Assembly: GCA_963837755.1 (NCBI GenBank)
Contig: CAWIOP010000004.1
Span: 717,237 to 781,236, forward strand
Length of the DNA: 64,000 bases
Reading direction: 5' to 3'
Origin: JADGHX01 sp963837755
GTDB taxonomy: Bacteria > Pseudomonadota > Gammaproteobacteria > Steroidobacterales > Steroidobacteraceae
Below, one piece after another: positions 40,328 through 50,887 of the stretch. Within the stretch, counting starts at the first letter, position 1. Each line of letters starts with the position of its first letter. The notes under the pieces are model-generated. The model was not told the origin of the DNA and did not search any database. It saw nothing but the letters and a program-made list of their open reading frames with translations. A program made the translations under genes and the position numbers.

Positions 40328-41603
40328 TTGAGCAGATACGAGACGCTCGACGAATGGCTCCAGGTGCAGCAGTCGGTGCATCCCAGGAGCATCGACCTGG
40401 GGCTCGAGCGCGTCACTGAAGTCGCGCGCGCGCTCGGCGTGCACACGGCGCGCTGTCCCGTGGTCACTGTGGGCGGCACCAACGGCAAGGGCTCCGTGGT
40501 TGCGCATTCAGATGCGCTGCTGCGGGCTGCCGGGCTCACCACGGGCGTATTCACCTCGCCGCATCTGGTCCGCTACAACGAGCGTATCTGCGTCAACGGC
40601 GCTGAGGTGACGGATGGCGAGCTGGTCTCCGCATTCGATCGCATCGAAGCCGCGCGCGGCGACACCACGCTCACCTATTTCGAGTTCAACACGCTCGCGG
40701 CGCTGCTGCTGTTCGCGGACAGGCGGGTGGACGTGGCGATCCTCGAAGTGGGCCTCGGTGGCCGGCTCGACGCCGTGAACCTGCTCGACGCGGATGTGGC
40801 GGTGGTCGTTTCCATCGGCCTCGATCACCGCGACTGGCTGGGCAACTCGCTCGAGGACATCGGGCGTGAGAAGGCGGGCATCTTCCGCGCCGGCCGGCCC
40901 GCGGTGCTCGGCTCGCGCGACATGCCGTCGTCCGTCTTCGAAGTCATCGAATCGGTCGGTGCGAAGCCGGTGGTGGCCGGGCAGCGATTTCAGCTGGGCC
41001 GTGCACGCGAGCGGCTGGAATTATCGCGGGCCTTCGGTCCGCCTCGAAGGGCTGCCGCCTTCGGCGCTGGGCGGCGCCATCCAGTATCGGAATGCATCCA
41101 CGGCGCTCGCGGCGGTGGAGTCGCTTGGGTTGGCGCCGCGGCTCACGAAAGAAGGGGTCAGCACGGCTCTGCGTAACGTGAGGCTCGCCGGGAGATTCCA
41201 CGTAGTGCCCGGGCCCGTGGAGTGGATTCTCGACGTAGCCCACAACGAGCCCGCGGCGCGCGTGCTCGCGGACCATCTGGCCGCGCGTCCGTCGTCGGGC
41301 AGAACCATTGCCGTGGTGGGCATTCTTGGCGACAAGGACAGCGAGGCGATCGGCAGGCTGCTGCGTCCGTTGGTCGATCGCTGGATCGTCTGCACCGTGC
41401 ACGAGCCGCGCGGCCTGCCCGCGGAAGAGCTGGCGCGCCGAATGAAGGCGGGCGCCGCCCTGAGCGATGCACAGGTGCAGCTCGCTGCTTCCACGGAAGA
41501 GGGCTTCGCGGCGGCGAAAGCGCTCGCGGTGCCGGGTGACCGCGTCGTCGTCTGCGGCGGCTTCAATATCGTCGGGTCGGCAATGCGCTGGCTTCAGATA
41601 TAA
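40328..41603 (+). CDS. folC: Folylpolyglutamate/dihydrofolate synthase FolC, one frameshift
   Basis: FolC adds glutamate to dihydropteroate and to tetrahydrofolate. The TTG at 40328 gives LSRYETLDEWLQVQQSVHP. Signatures are the P-loop VVTVGGTNGKGSVVAH, FTSPHLVRYNERICVNG, EVGLGGRLDAVNLLD and GLDHRDWLGNSLEDIGREKA. Near 41030 the frame shifts, then GLPPSALGGAIQYRNASTAL, WILDVAHNEPAARVLADHLA and AVVGILGDKDSEAIGRLL follow to the stop. Length of about 424 residues fits. One indel in an otherwise complete gene suggests an error. Confidence 0.94.
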
Positions 41604-41683
41604 TCGGCCGCCGCGCGCGCTGCGCCGTCAACGCCATAGATCACTATAACCGTGCGCTTGATTTCCAGCCGTTGCCCCTCATT

Positions 41684-42478
41684 TTGGAAGCTCGCGTGAA
41701 GGAGAGACTCACGGGCGCAATCATCCTGGTTGCGTTGCTGGTGCTGTTGGTGCCGGAGCTACTCACCGGGCCTGGCCCCACGCCAGCGACGGAGCCCGCC
41801 GGCCCCGAAGGGGTGCCGCTTCGCTCCTACACCATCGATTTAGCGGATGACGCTGCCGCGCGCCGCCCGGGCGCCGCTGCGCCCACCAGCACGGCACCGG
41901 TGCCCGCGACGGATGAGCCTGCTGAACAGGCGAGCACCGAGCCAGACGCCGAAGGCGCTGGCGAAAGCGCATCGCCCGCCGGCGACGGCAGCGCGGACGC
42001 TGCGAGCAGCGACACCCTGTCAGGCGAAGCGGCGTTTGCCGAGGCCAGCGAGGCCGAGGCGGGCAAGCCCGACGCAGCCGAGCCTGAGCAGCCCAGAAGC
42101 GCGTTCGGCCCGAACGCGGTGAGCCGCGCGCAGCCGCAGCCGTCACCCTCATCGTCTGCATCGGGCAGTGCGCCGTCGGCGCGGCCGAGCGGTGCAGTCG
42201 AAGCGCCTTCGTCCGCCACGCGTGCTTCGAGCAGCGCGTCCACGGCCACGAAGGGTTGGGCGGTCCAGCTTGGCGTGTTTGCAAGCCGCGAGAACGCCGA
42301 GCGACTCGCGAAGCAAGTGAAGGGCAAAGGGTATCCAGTCGTTGTCCATGAGATTTCAGGCAGCAAGCGGCTCTTTCGAGTCCGCGTCGGTCCGGAACCG
42401 GACCGCGCGGCGGCCGTTGCGCTCGGCGCGAAGCTGCGCGCCGCCGGCCATGCCGGCACGGTGGTTCCATACCCCTGA
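41684..42478 (+). CDS. SPOR domain protein (DedD-like)
   Basis: A single N-terminal membrane helix (LTGAIILVALLVLLVPELL), a long Ala/Ser/Pro/Glu-rich linker of about 150 residues and a C-terminal SPOR domain (GWAVQLGVFASRENAERLAK, SGSKRLFRVRVGPEPDRAAA). SPOR domains bind denuded glycan strands at the septum, so this is a likely division-site protein. The position folC-SPOR-cvpA is that of DedD. The start is uncertain: TTG 41684 (LEARVKERLTG) fits DedD-type N-termini; GTG 41696 and TTG 41672 are alternatives. The frame is intact. Confidence 0.88.
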   Translation: MEARVKERLTGAIILVALLVLLVPELLTGPGPTPATEPAGPEGVPLRSYTIDLADDAAARRPGAAAPTSTAPVPATDEPAEQASTEPDAEGAGESASPAGDGSADAASSDTLSGEAAFAEASEAEAGKPDAAEPEQPRSAFGPNAVSRAQPQPSPSSSASGSAPSARPSGAVEAPSSATRASSSASTATKGWAVQLGVFASRENAERLAKQVKGKGYPVVVHEISGSKRLFRVRVGPEPDRAAAVALGAKLRAAGHAGTVVPYP

Positions 42479-42618
42479 CTCCTGCCCGCCGCGGGCGTTG
42501 CCGGCAGTACGAAGCCTCCAGGGCGGCAAAGGGCCGCACCGTCACCGGGCGGGCCGCGACACACCCCCCAATTGTCGAAATTCGGTCCCTGGGCGGCCCA
42601 CTTGGCACAGGGGCTCTT

Positions 42619-42632
42619 GTACAATTCGCGCC
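42619..42632 (+). promoter_or_regulatory. Candidate -10 region for cvpA-purF
   Basis: TACAAT (42620-42625) followed by TCGCGCC, 45 bases before the cvpA ATG and matching the stretch before glyA. Weak -35 only. Confidence 0.35.
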
Positions 42633-42669
42633 GCGCGCGACCCCGCGCGTGCGGAAGCCGCGAGCGTCG

Positions 42670-43155
42670 ATGAATCTTGCCGATTATCTGGTAATCCTCG
42701 CTGTCGTTCTTTCCGCCGTCATCGGCGCTGTGCGCGGGCTCCTGCGCGAAGCGGTTGCACTCGCCACCCTCATCCTGGCCATCTTCCTGGCCTGGACTTT
42801 CGCGGGCTCCCTGGAACCGCACCTGGGCGGGCTGCTCGCGAATCCGCCGGCCAGCACCTGGGCCGCGCGCGCCATCATCTTCCTCATCGTCATGCTCGTC
42901 GGCATGGTGGTCGCAGCGCTGCTTTCGTATTTCGTGCGCCTCTCGCTGTTCAGCGGCATGGACCGATTCCTCGGCTTCGTGTTCGGCATGCTGCGCGGAG
43001 TGCTGCTGCTGGGCGTGTTCGTGATCGTCGCCCAGCTGCTGCGCCTGGATGGCGAGAAGTGGTGGCTGAATTCACGCCTCATGCCCTACGGCGAGAGCGT
43101 CGCCAACGGCCTGCGAGCCATCGTTGGCGAGCAGATGGCGAAGCACGGCAGTTGA
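42670..43155 (+). CDS. cvpA: CvpA family membrane protein
   Basis: A 161-residue inner-membrane protein with about four helices (YLVILAVVLSAVIGAVRG, AVALATLILAIFLAWTFAG, AIIFLIVMLVGMVVAALLSY, FVFGMLRGVLLLGVFVIVAQ). CvpA was named for colicin V production in E. coli and is widely linked to purF; its molecular role is not settled. I choose the ATG at 42670 (MNLADYLV), which matches family N-termini, rather than the one seven codons upstream. It is directly before purF, the classic pair. Confidence 0.94.
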   Translation: MNLADYLVILAVVLSAVIGAVRGLLREAVALATLILAIFLAWTFAGSLEPHLGGLLANPPASTWAARAIIFLIVMLVGMVVAALLSYFVRLSLFSGMDRFLGFVFGMLRGVLLLGVFVIVAQLLRLDGEKWWLNSRLMPYGESVANGLRAIVGEQMAKHGS

Positions 43156-43185
43156 ACCGCGGCCGCAGGCCGTGAGGACAGCGTT

Positions 43186-44703
43186 ATGTGCGGAATCGTC
43201 GGAATCGTCGGCACAGGCCCGGTCAACCAGCGGCTGTACGACGCGCTCACCGTGCTGCAGCATCGCGGCCAGGATGCCGCCGGCATCGCCACTTCCGTCG
43301 AAGGCGAACTGTGCGTGCGCAAGGGCAGCGGCCTGGTGCGCGATGTCTTCCAGCAGCATCACATGCTCGAGCTGCGGGGCAACGTCGGCATCGGCCACGT
43401 GCGCTACCCCACTGCCGGGTGCGATGGCATCTCGCGAAGCGCAGCCGTTCTACGTGAACGCGCCTTACGGCATGTGCCTCGCCCACAACGGCAATCTCAC
43501 CAACGCCGCGCGAGCTTGCGGAAGTGCTCATCCGCGAAGATCGCCGCCACCTCAACACCACCTCCGACTCGGAAGTGCTGCTGAACGTGTTTGCCTCAGA
43601 GCTGCAGCGCGTCGGCACGCCGCGCGTTACGCCGGGCGGACATCTTCGCCGCGCTCAACGCCGTGTATCGCCGCTGCCGCGGCGGCTACGCCGTGGTGGC
43701 GATGGTCATCGGCCACGGCATCCTCGGCTTCCGCGACCCGAACGGCATCCGCCCGCTGGTGCTCGGCCAGCCGCGACACCGCCAAGGGCGCGGAGTGGAT
43801 GCTCGCCTCCGAGAGCGTGGCGCTCGACGGGCACTGGCTTCAAGTTCGTGCGCGACATCGGCCCGGGCGAGGCGGTGTTCATCGACGAGCAGGGCCGCCT
43901 GCACTCGCAGCAGTGCGTGGCCACCGTGCAGCCACACGCCGTGCATCTTCGAGTACGTGTACTTCGCGCGCCCGGACTCGATCATCGACAACATCTCGGT
44001 GTATCGCGCGCGCATGCGCATGGGCGACAAGCTCGCGGAGAAGATCCAGCGCGAGCGCCCCGACCACGACATCGACGTGGTCATCCCGATCCCGGACACC
44101 AGCCGCACCAGCGCGCTGCAGCTCGCGCAGCGCCTGGGGCTGAAGTATCGCGAAGGCTTCATCAAGAACCGCTACATCGGCCGCACCTTCATCATGCCGG
44201 GGCAGGAGCAGCGCGAGAAATCCGTGCGCCGCAAGCTGAACGCCATCGACCTCGAGTTCCGCGGCAAGAACGTGCTGCTGGTGGATGACTCCATCGTGCG
44301 CGGCACCACCTCCGCGCAGATCATCGAGCTCGCCCGCGAGGCCGGCGCCGCGCAAGGTGTACTTCGCCTCCGCCGCGCCGCCGGTGCGCTTCCCGAACGT
44401 GTATGGCATCGACATGCCGGCGGCCAGCGAGCTCGTCGCTGCTGGCCGCACGGTCGACGAGGTGGCGCGGCTCATCGGCGCCGACTGGCTCATCTACCAG
44501 GATCTGCGACGACCTCGTGGCGGCCTGCCGGCACGACGATGCGCGCGTCGAAGGAGTTCGACACCTCCTGCTTCTCCGGCGAGTACGTCACCGGCGATGT
44601 CACGCCGGAATACCTCGCGCGGCTGCAGCACGAGCGCTCGGACGAGGCGAAGAGCCTGCGCCGCGATGGCCGCAGCCCGCTGAAAGTGGTTCGCCGCACC
44701 TGA
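43186..44703 (+). CDS. purF: Amidophosphoribosyltransferase, frame broken
   Basis: PurF transfers the glutamine amide to PRPP, the first step of purine synthesis. The mature catalytic cysteine follows Met directly (MCGIVGIVG), with no propeptide. Further pieces are LQHRGQDAAGIATSVEG, NVGIGHVRYPTAG, YGMCLAHNGNLTNA, TTSDSEVLLNVFA, GFRDPNGIRPLVLG, YVYFARPDSIIDNISVYRAR and the PRPP loop NVLLVDDSIVRGTTSAQIIE. Seven or so indels lie near 43437, 43511, 43632, 43773, 43840, 43946 and 44353. It ends LKVVRRT-stop, about 505 residues. Confidence 0.94.
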
Positions 44704-44767
44704 GCGAGCGGAATCCGTCGCCGCGCGGCGTTTGTCGTGGCAGCATTCGCGGCGAGTGTTGCCGTGA

Positions 44768-46025
44768 GTGGGCCGTGTGCCGAACCATGTAATAGAGCCT
44801 GCCTCCGGGCGTAGCGATCCGCGCCGCAGGCTCCTGCTAGATCTGTTCAGCTCCGCGCTGGAAAGCGTCGACGGGCGGCTGTGCGTGCGGGATGCGCTGA
44901 AGGCATCGGCCGGCGCGCAGGCGCAACCCCGGCCCGTGTGGGCGGCGGCAGTCGGCAAGGCGGCAAGCTCGATGGCGCTTGGTGCGCACGAAGCGCTGGG
45001 GAGCTCGCTCCAGCGCGCGCTGCTCATCACCAAAGACGACCACGTGGCGCCGCAGGCCTATGGACTGCCGAACGTCGAGATACTCGAAAGCGCCCACCCC
45101 ATGCCGGACCAACGCTCGCTCGCGGCGGGCGAGCGGCTGTTGAGCTGGGTGGATGAGCTGCCGCCCGACGTGGAGCCGCTGTTCCTGATCTCCGGGGGAG
45201 CCTCGAGCCTGGTGGAGTCGCTGGTGCCGGGGGCGAGCTTCGCGCAGCTCACGGCGCTCAACGCGACGGGGCTCGCCAGCGGCATAGCCATCGTCGAGCT
45301 CAACGCCCAGCGTGCGCAGCTTTCGCAGATCAAGGGCGGGCGGCTCGCCGCGCGCCTCGCCGGCCGGCCGGCGCGGGCGCTCTTCATCTCGGATGTGCCG
45401 GGGCACGACCCGGCGGTTATCGGCTCCGGCCTCATGGGCCCGAACATGGGCAATGGCGGCGCGGACGATCGCATCGAGCGCACAGTGGTCGCGTCCATCG
45501 AGCACGCCATGGCAGCGTGTTCGGGAGGAAGCGCAGAAGCGCGGGCTCACGGTATGGAAAGACTCGCGTGCGTTCGACGGCGCGGCAGAGCGCATGGCCG
45601 TGCGCTTCGCGCACGAGCTGCACATGAGCGCGAGCCAGGTGTGCGTGTGGGGCGGGGAGTCCACGGTGCAACTTCCGGAAAAGCCGGGGCGCGGCGGCCG
45701 CAATCAGCATCTGGCGCTGGCGGCGGCGCGAATCATCGCCGGCCATGAGGATCTGCTGCTGCTGGTGGCCGGAACGGACGGCACGGATGGCGTCACCCAG
45801 GACGCCGGCGCGCTCGTCGACGGTGAAACCTGCTCACGCATCGCGCTCGCGGAGCTCGACGTGCACAGTTGCCTGGAGCGGGCCGACTCGGGCAATGCGC
45901 TCGCCGCGGCCGGCGATCTGATGCACACCGGGCCCACCGGCACGAACGTCGGCGACATCGTCATCGGCCTGAAACTCTCGGCTGATGCCGCAGTGGAGCT
46001 CGCGCGCGTGCGCGACCGCTCGTGA
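44768..46025 (+). CDS. Glycerate 2-kinase (MOFRL family), one frameshift
   Basis: A GckA/TtuD-type glycerate kinase that phosphorylates D-glycerate to 2-phosphoglycerate. The GTG at 44768 is used. N-terminal DUF4147 domain motifs: VWAAAVGKAASSMALGAHEA, HPMPDQRSLAAGERLLSWV, FLISGGASSLVESLVPG and ISDVPGHDPAVIGSGL. An indel near 45525 shifts to the MOFRL domain, with VWGGESTVQLPEKPGRGGRN, AGTDGTDGVTQDAGALVDG and HTGPTGTNVGDIVIGL. The product is about 419 residues. It begins 64 bases after purF. Confidence 0.88.
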
Positions 46026-46120
46026 CGCGCTGACCTCGCGCGTGCTGTAATCCGGCTCAAGCCGCCATCGCAGAAGCGGCCGATGCAGCGCGGGTCACCG
46101 GGAACAGGCTCCTAACGCCC

Positions 46121-47378
46121 ATGCGGTTGTTGATGATCGAAGACGACGCGCGCTACTGCGCGCTCATCCGGCACCACCTCACGTGCCGCTGGCCCGATGC
46201 TGAGCTCATCGTGTCGAGCCCCGTTCTGCATCCCATCCCCGCGCCGGAATACGTGGCGCAGGGCTTCGACGCCGTGCTGGTGTCGCACGACTGGCCGGGC
46301 GGCCGTGGCATCGACTGGGTGAAGGATTTCGCGAGCCGGCCGCGCTTCGCGCCGGTGATCTTCCTCAGCGAGCACGACGACGACGCCGAGGCGCGCCAGG
46401 CGCTGGAGTTTGGCGCGCACGCGGCGCTCGGCAAGACGAAGATCGATCACGCGCGGCTGCTGGCAGCGTTCGCGAGCGCGGCCGGCAAGCAGATGCAGGT
46501 GCGCGCGGACTGGCGCACGTCCGACGAAGCGCAAACAGTCGCAGCGCTTCGGCGAGGCGTTCATCCGCGGCTATCGGCGCATCCGGCGCCTCGCTGGCGG
46601 GCCCGTTTCGGAGCTGTATCTCGCCGAGAGCGAGCAGGCGGGCGCGCTGGTGGTGCTGAAAGTGGCGCGCGACCAGCAGGTGCAGAACGAGCTGGATTCG
46701 TCGTTCCGGCGCTTCCTGCAGGAATACGAGATCGTGCAGCGAATTCGTCACCCGGGCGTGGTGCGGCTGTACGACCTGGGCGTGAGCGATGAGCACGCGT
46801 ATCTCGTCATGGAATATTTCCGGGCGGGGACCTGCGACGGCGCATGCGCTCGGAGCTGCCGGTGCGAGAAGCGCTGCGCATCGCGCTGGAGATAGCGCGG
46901 GCGCTCGACGGCATTCACTGCGCCGGCGTGCTGCATCGGGACCTGAAACCCGGCAACGTGATGATGCGCGACGACGGCACGCTGGCCCTCATAGACTTTG
47001 GTCTTGCGAAAGATGCGGCGCTGGCCATGGAAGTGACCGGACCACGGCACCATTTTCGGCACGCCGCACTACATGAGCCCCGAGCAGGGCCACGGCGAGC
47101 CGATCGATGCGCGCAGCGACCTCTACAGCCTCGGTGTGATGCTGTTTGAGATGCTGGCGCGCGAAAAGCCGTACCGGGCGGAGAACCCCATGGCCATCAT
47201 CTACAAGCATCGCAAGGCGCCGATTCCTGCGCTGCCTGAAGCCGTGGCGGCGTTGCAGCCGCTGGTGTCGAAGCTGCTCGGCAAGACGCCGGGCGAGCGT
47301 TACCCCGATGCCGCAGCGGCGGTCGAGGCCATTCGGGCGGCGGCGCGTGAGCATCTGTCGGAGGAGCTGGCGGCGTAG
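46121..47378 (+). CDS. Receiver-domain/Ser-Thr protein kinase fusion, three frameshifts
   Basis: An N-terminal response-regulator receiver domain (1-125: MRLLMIEDDARYCALI, phosphate-acceptor region DAVLVSHDWPGGRGIDW, FLSEHDDDAEARQALEFGA) is joined to a Hanks-type kinase (about 145-415: VLKVARDQQVQNELDSSF, the catalytic HRDLKPGNVMM, LIDFGLAKDAALA, FGTPHYMSPEQGHGEPIDAR, SDLYSLGVMLFEMLAREKP). Such fusions link a histidine-kinase input to Ser/Thr phosphorylation. Indels near 46526, 46833 and 47040 break the frame. The partner histidine kinase is not in the window. No membrane segment is present. Confidence 0.85.
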
Positions 47379-47403
47379 CGATGGCCGCCGCGAGAATGTT
47401 GCC

Positions 47404-48009
47404 GTGAATACTGTCGAGACGATTTTGCTGGCGCCCACGCCGGCCGCCTGGGTCGATCATGCCGTTGCGAACTGGCGCGAGCTGCTGGTGGACCATGCGA
47501 ACTGCGAGAAGAAGGCCGCTTCGAGCGCGCTCGCGTTGATGTTCGCCTATCCGGAAGACCGCAAGCTCACCAGCGCGCTGTCGCGCCTGGCGCGCGAAGA
47601 GCTGCGCCACTTCGAGCAAGTGCAGCGGATGATGGAGACGCTCGAGGTTCCCTTCATTCGGCAGAAGCCCGGCCGCTACGGGGCGGGGCTGCGCGCGACC
47701 ATGCGCACCGCTGACCCGGGCCGCAAGCTCGATCTGCTACTCATCGGCGCGCTCATTGAAGCGCGCTCTGCGGAGCGCTTCCGGCTGCTCGTGCCGCGCT
47801 TGCAGGAGCCACTGGCGGATTTCTACGCCACGCTCGAGCGTTCGGAAGCTCGGCACTTTGAGCTCTATTTGAATCTCGCGCACGAGATGGATGCTTCGAA
47901 GGGCAAGGCGGAGTCGGAGCTCCGGCTGAAGGCGATTGCGGAACGCGAAGCGGAGCTTGTCACCACGCCGGATGAGGCGTTTCGATTTCACTCCGGCGCG
48001 CCGGCTTAG
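47404..48009 (+). CDS. miaE: tRNA-(ms2io6A37) hydroxylase MiaE
   Basis: MiaE is a di-iron monooxygenase that hydroxylates the isopentenyl group of ms2i6A at tRNA position 37. The GTG at 47404 gives 201 residues. Ferritin-like iron-ligand helices are visible: NCEKKAASSALALMFAYPED, LAREELRHFEQVQRMME, LLIGALIEARSAERFRLL and LERSEARHFELYLNLAHEM. The frame is intact. MiaE is absent from E. coli but common in Pseudomonas, Salmonella and relatives. Confidence 0.93.
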   Translation: MNTVETILLAPTPAAWVDHAVANWRELLVDHANCEKKAASSALALMFAYPEDRKLTSALSRLAREELRHFEQVQRMMETLEVPFIRQKPGRYGAGLRATMRTADPGRKLDLLLIGALIEARSAERFRLLVPRLQEPLADFYATLERSEARHFELYLNLAHEMDASKGKAESELRLKAIAEREAELVTTPDEAFRFHSGAPA

Positions 48010-48336
48010 GCGCGTCGAGGACGATCATCGTTGATGACGCTGACGGCGGATTGCCGCCGCCGTTCTCTCCACATCGGTTGGCCAGGGACCAACACAACAG
48101 AGAGTCAGCAACTGTCAGACCAGATCTGAGCTTCTGGATCTTTGTTTATGCCGGCGCCGGCGCCGGCGCAATTCACGCGCCTCCTGCGATTTCTTCTATC
48201 TCTGGTGGCTGGTTCGATCGACTGCCGCAACTTCACCGCTCAAGAGTAGTTGTCGATTTCTTCTCGTCAGTCGATCGCGCTCTGTTGCCGAACGCGAAGA
48301 TCGTGACTACCGCCGTTCGCCCGCCATGGCCTCCGA
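48010..48336. other. 327-base gap, no gene seen
   Basis: Between miaE and a convergent small ORF. It holds a weak hairpin (GGCGG-ATTG-CCGCC near 48042) that could end the miaE transcript and a run of overlapping GGCGCC palindromes near 48157. The frame open on the plus strand here has no family resemblance that I can see. Confidence 0.4.
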
Positions 48337-48543
48337 TTATCTGCGGGAGCCAGTGGGCTCCTCTTTTGACAGGACCGACGCAAAATCCCTCCCGACCTCC
48401 TGAAAGTCGAGATACACGGTCCGCAGATCGTCCTCGAGCGTGCCGGGTTTCACAACGGGAGCGCGAGTTCCAAAGAGGTCAAGAATACTGCCCGCGCCGT
48501 TGGCGTACGATTCAAGCAGTGAGCGGTTTAGAAAGCGTTTCAT
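48337..48543 (-). CDS. Small hypothetical protein
   Basis: A 68-residue frame starting MKRFLNRSLLESYANGAGSI and containing KPGTLEDDLRTVYLDFQEVG. It has an even amphipathic composition unlike the Arg/Ala-rich shadow frames of this genome, which argues that it is real. No family is recognised. It is convergent with miaE; the ribosome site is weak. Confidence 0.5.
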   Translation of the reverse strand: MKRFLNRSLLESYANGAGSILDLFGTRAPVVKPGTLEDDLRTVYLDFQEVGRDFASVLSKEEPTGSRR

Positions 48544-48590
48544 GGCACGGTTCTGTGTCGCTCATGGCGACAAAAAAATGAAAGCGGCAA

Positions 48591-49574
48591 ATGCGCGCTG
48601 AAGTATTCCAACGTATCGAATGTGGGTCAACAACAAAGCGTGGCTCGAATGATCGTACTGACCCACGACCGCACAATCGTACGAAGCGTCAAACAAACCG
48701 CCGCGACTTATGCGCAGGGACGGTCGACTGCCGTGCGCACGTGGGCCAACACGGTTCGCGAGCGCGTTGCGCCCGCGCCGCTGTCGCATCGTGTGGGACG
48801 GAACCGAATGGCGCGGACTGCCTCGAGGCGCTCAAGAATATCGGCAACTACTGGATCGGCGATCAGCCCGCAGGCACTCAGGTTTCGGGATGGCTGGATG
48901 CCTGGACGCCGGCGCCAAGCGCATACGTGATCAAGGCACGAAACGCAGCCGACGTTGCCGCCGGTGTCAGCTTCGCCCGTGCAAACAATCTGAGGCTCGT
49001 CGTCAAGGGTGGCGGCCACAACTATCTGGGCACGTCCAATGCACCAGGCTCTTTGCTGATATGGACCCGCGCGATGAAGAAGGTCACTCTGCATGCTGCG
49101 TTCGTGGGAAAAGATTGCGAAGGCCGCATCGCACCTGTTCCCGCCGTCAGCGCCGAAGCGGGTGCGGTGTGGATGGACCTCTACGACGCCGTGACGACGC
49201 AAGGCGGCCGCTACGTCCAGGGCGGCAGCTGCACGACGGTGGTCGATGCCTTCGCGCTCGTCATCATCGCCGACGGGGAGAGGCCCACCTATCCTGGCCT
49301 CGCGCGCACTCCATTGGATCTGGCCGCGGCCCACAAGAGTGCCCATGACATCGACCTGGCGGCCGCGGAACTTCGCAAGATTGCTCCGAACGGGGGCTCT
49401 TATGTTTCGGAGAGCAACTACTTCAACCGCGCCTGGCAGGACGCGTATTGGGGGAAGAGCTATTCCAGATTGCGGGCCATCAAGACGAAATATGATCCCG
49501 ACGGACTTTTCTTCGTCCACTACGGGGTGGGGAGCGAGGAGTGGAGCGCCGACGGCTTCACACGTCTCGCCTAA
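48591..49574 (+). pseudogene. FAD-linked (BBE-type) oxidoreductase with internal deletion
   Basis: The reading frame joins the first and last parts of a berberine-bridge-like FAD oxidoreductase. The FAD-binding part has NAADVAAGVSFARANNLRLV, VKGGGHNYLGTSNAPGSLLI and GGRYVQGGSCTTV; the C-terminal BBE part has YVSESNYFNRAWQDAYWG and KTKYDPDGLFFVHYGVGSEE. Between them full-length members have about 250 further residues, including most of the substrate domain; here only about 55 join the two. The frame stays open across the junction near 49245. The first 70 codons are not family-like, so the start is doubtful. Probably a deletion pseudogene. Confidence 0.75.
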
Positions 49575-49745
49575 AAGATTCTGAGGTCTGCTCACGAGGC
49601 CCCGGCTTGCTGCCAGCGATGGCACGGCCATCGGCGGCGCGGATTACGCACTCACCCAGTGCGCGATCATCGGCGCCGACGGGCGCATCCGTTGGGCGCT
49701 GCGACGGCAGGACCAATTGTTCCTCGTTCGACGATCCGCGCGCGG

Positions 49746-50417
49746 TCAAGTCGACTCCATCCGGTAAGTCCCATCATCCTGCAAGATCACATTGCCGGTT
49801 GTCAGTCGTCCCGCGCGCCGATAGACGCTGAACACCACTCCATTGCTGGTCGTATGGGACTTCACGAGCTTCATTGTCGAGGGCACGGCGTTGCGATTGA
49901 AAAGTCTCCGCCCGCTGCCGAGCAGAACCGGAAACGTCGCTAACCGATACTCATCTATCAGGTCGTGTTCGATGAGCGTCTGTGCGAGGTCCGCGCTACC
50001 GTGCACTTGCAACTCACCTGAGAGTCTTGCCTTGAGCGCGGCAACTTCTTCCGCCACGTTTCGAATGGCGGTGGTGCCCTGCCAGGTGAACTCGCTGACG
50101 GAGCGCGACGCTACAAACTTGGGCAACGTGTTGAGCGCCCGCGCAATGGAATCGGCGGGGTCGGTGACGTGTGGCCAGTGGGAGGCAAAGATATCGTAGG
50201 TGCGGCGACCCAGGAGAAATGCGCGCGCCTTCGAGAAAATATCGGTCATGGCGCTGCCCATGTCCGCGTCAAAATGGGGAACGACCCAGCCACCGTGCCG
50301 GAAATCGCCGCTCGTGTCCTCCGCCGGGCCGCCCGGGGCCTGGCTGACGCCGTCAAGGCTCAGGAATTCGGTGAGGGTGAGCTCGGCAGTCGCATTCTTC
50401 GCTGGTTGGCTGGCCAT
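49746..50417 (-). CDS. Dihydrofolate reductase-family protein (RibD C-terminal domain)
   Basis: A 223-residue single-domain member of the DHFR-like RibD_C family. Features are LTEFLSLDGVSQAPGG at the start, FLLGRRTYDIFASHWP, VHGSADLAQTLIEHDLIDEY and FPVLLGSGRRLF. Members are NADPH-dependent reductases of unknown substrates, often on mobile or accessory DNA; this is not the RibD of riboflavin synthesis, which is present at 2616. The frame is intact. Confidence 0.88.
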   Translation of the reverse strand: MASQPAKNATAELTLTEFLSLDGVSQAPGGPAEDTSGDFRHGGWVVPHFDADMGSAMTDIFSKARAFLLGRRTYDIFASHWPHVTDPADSIARALNTLPKFVASRSVSEFTWQGTTAIRNVAEEVAALKARLSGELQVHGSADLAQTLIEHDLIDEYRLATFPVLLGSGRRLFNRNAVPSTMKLVKSHTTSNGVVFSVYRRAGRLTTGNVILQDDGTYRMEST

Positions 50418-50507
50418 GTTGCGCTCCTGATGTTCGTCAAGTGGATCCCGCGATCTTGTGCCGCGCCGTCCGCGCGGCGACCTGTCAGGACTAAAGACGA
50501 ACGGGTG

Positions 50508-50825
50508 TCACCACTGCCGACATTGAGCGGAGAAAATTACGTTGGCCAGTACAACTCGCCTCGGCGGCAAGCTCGAAGCAAACGAGGACGTTGCCGCGGG
50601 CATGCGCCGCGCGTGTGTGATGACGATAACGCCGGGATCACGCTGCGTCACCGACGAGTCGAATTCGACGAGGAAATCGATGTCACTTCTTTCTGTGTCG
50701 AAGTCTGGGCGCAAAATCGAGCCGAACGCCTCGAGTCGGCTGACGCCGTGAAGGAGGCACAGCCTGGCAATGGACAGATTGCGGGCGAGGGATCGGCGCG
50801 TGCGCGATACAAGGGTGCGCGTCAT
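50508..50825 (-). pseudogene. MNT-type nucleotidyltransferase fragment
   Basis: The first half (LCLLHGVSRLEAFGSILRPD, then SDIDFLVEFD) carries the nucleotidyltransferase GS-x-DxD motif of small MNT antitoxin-type proteins that pair with HEPN toxins. After about residue 60 the sequence no longer resembles the family, and no HEPN partner is adjacent. It is probably a truncated or frame-shifted remnant of a toxin-antitoxin module. Confidence 0.55.
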
Positions 50826-50887
50826 GGATGATCCCAGCCCGTGTCGGAGCGATAGGGCAGGGAGACCATCTGCGCCTCAACGCGAAT

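Noticed and set aside
48051..48581. A 176-codon plus-strand frame after miaE.
   Set aside because: No family resemblance, no ribosome site, and it runs across the better-supported minus-strand gene at 48337.
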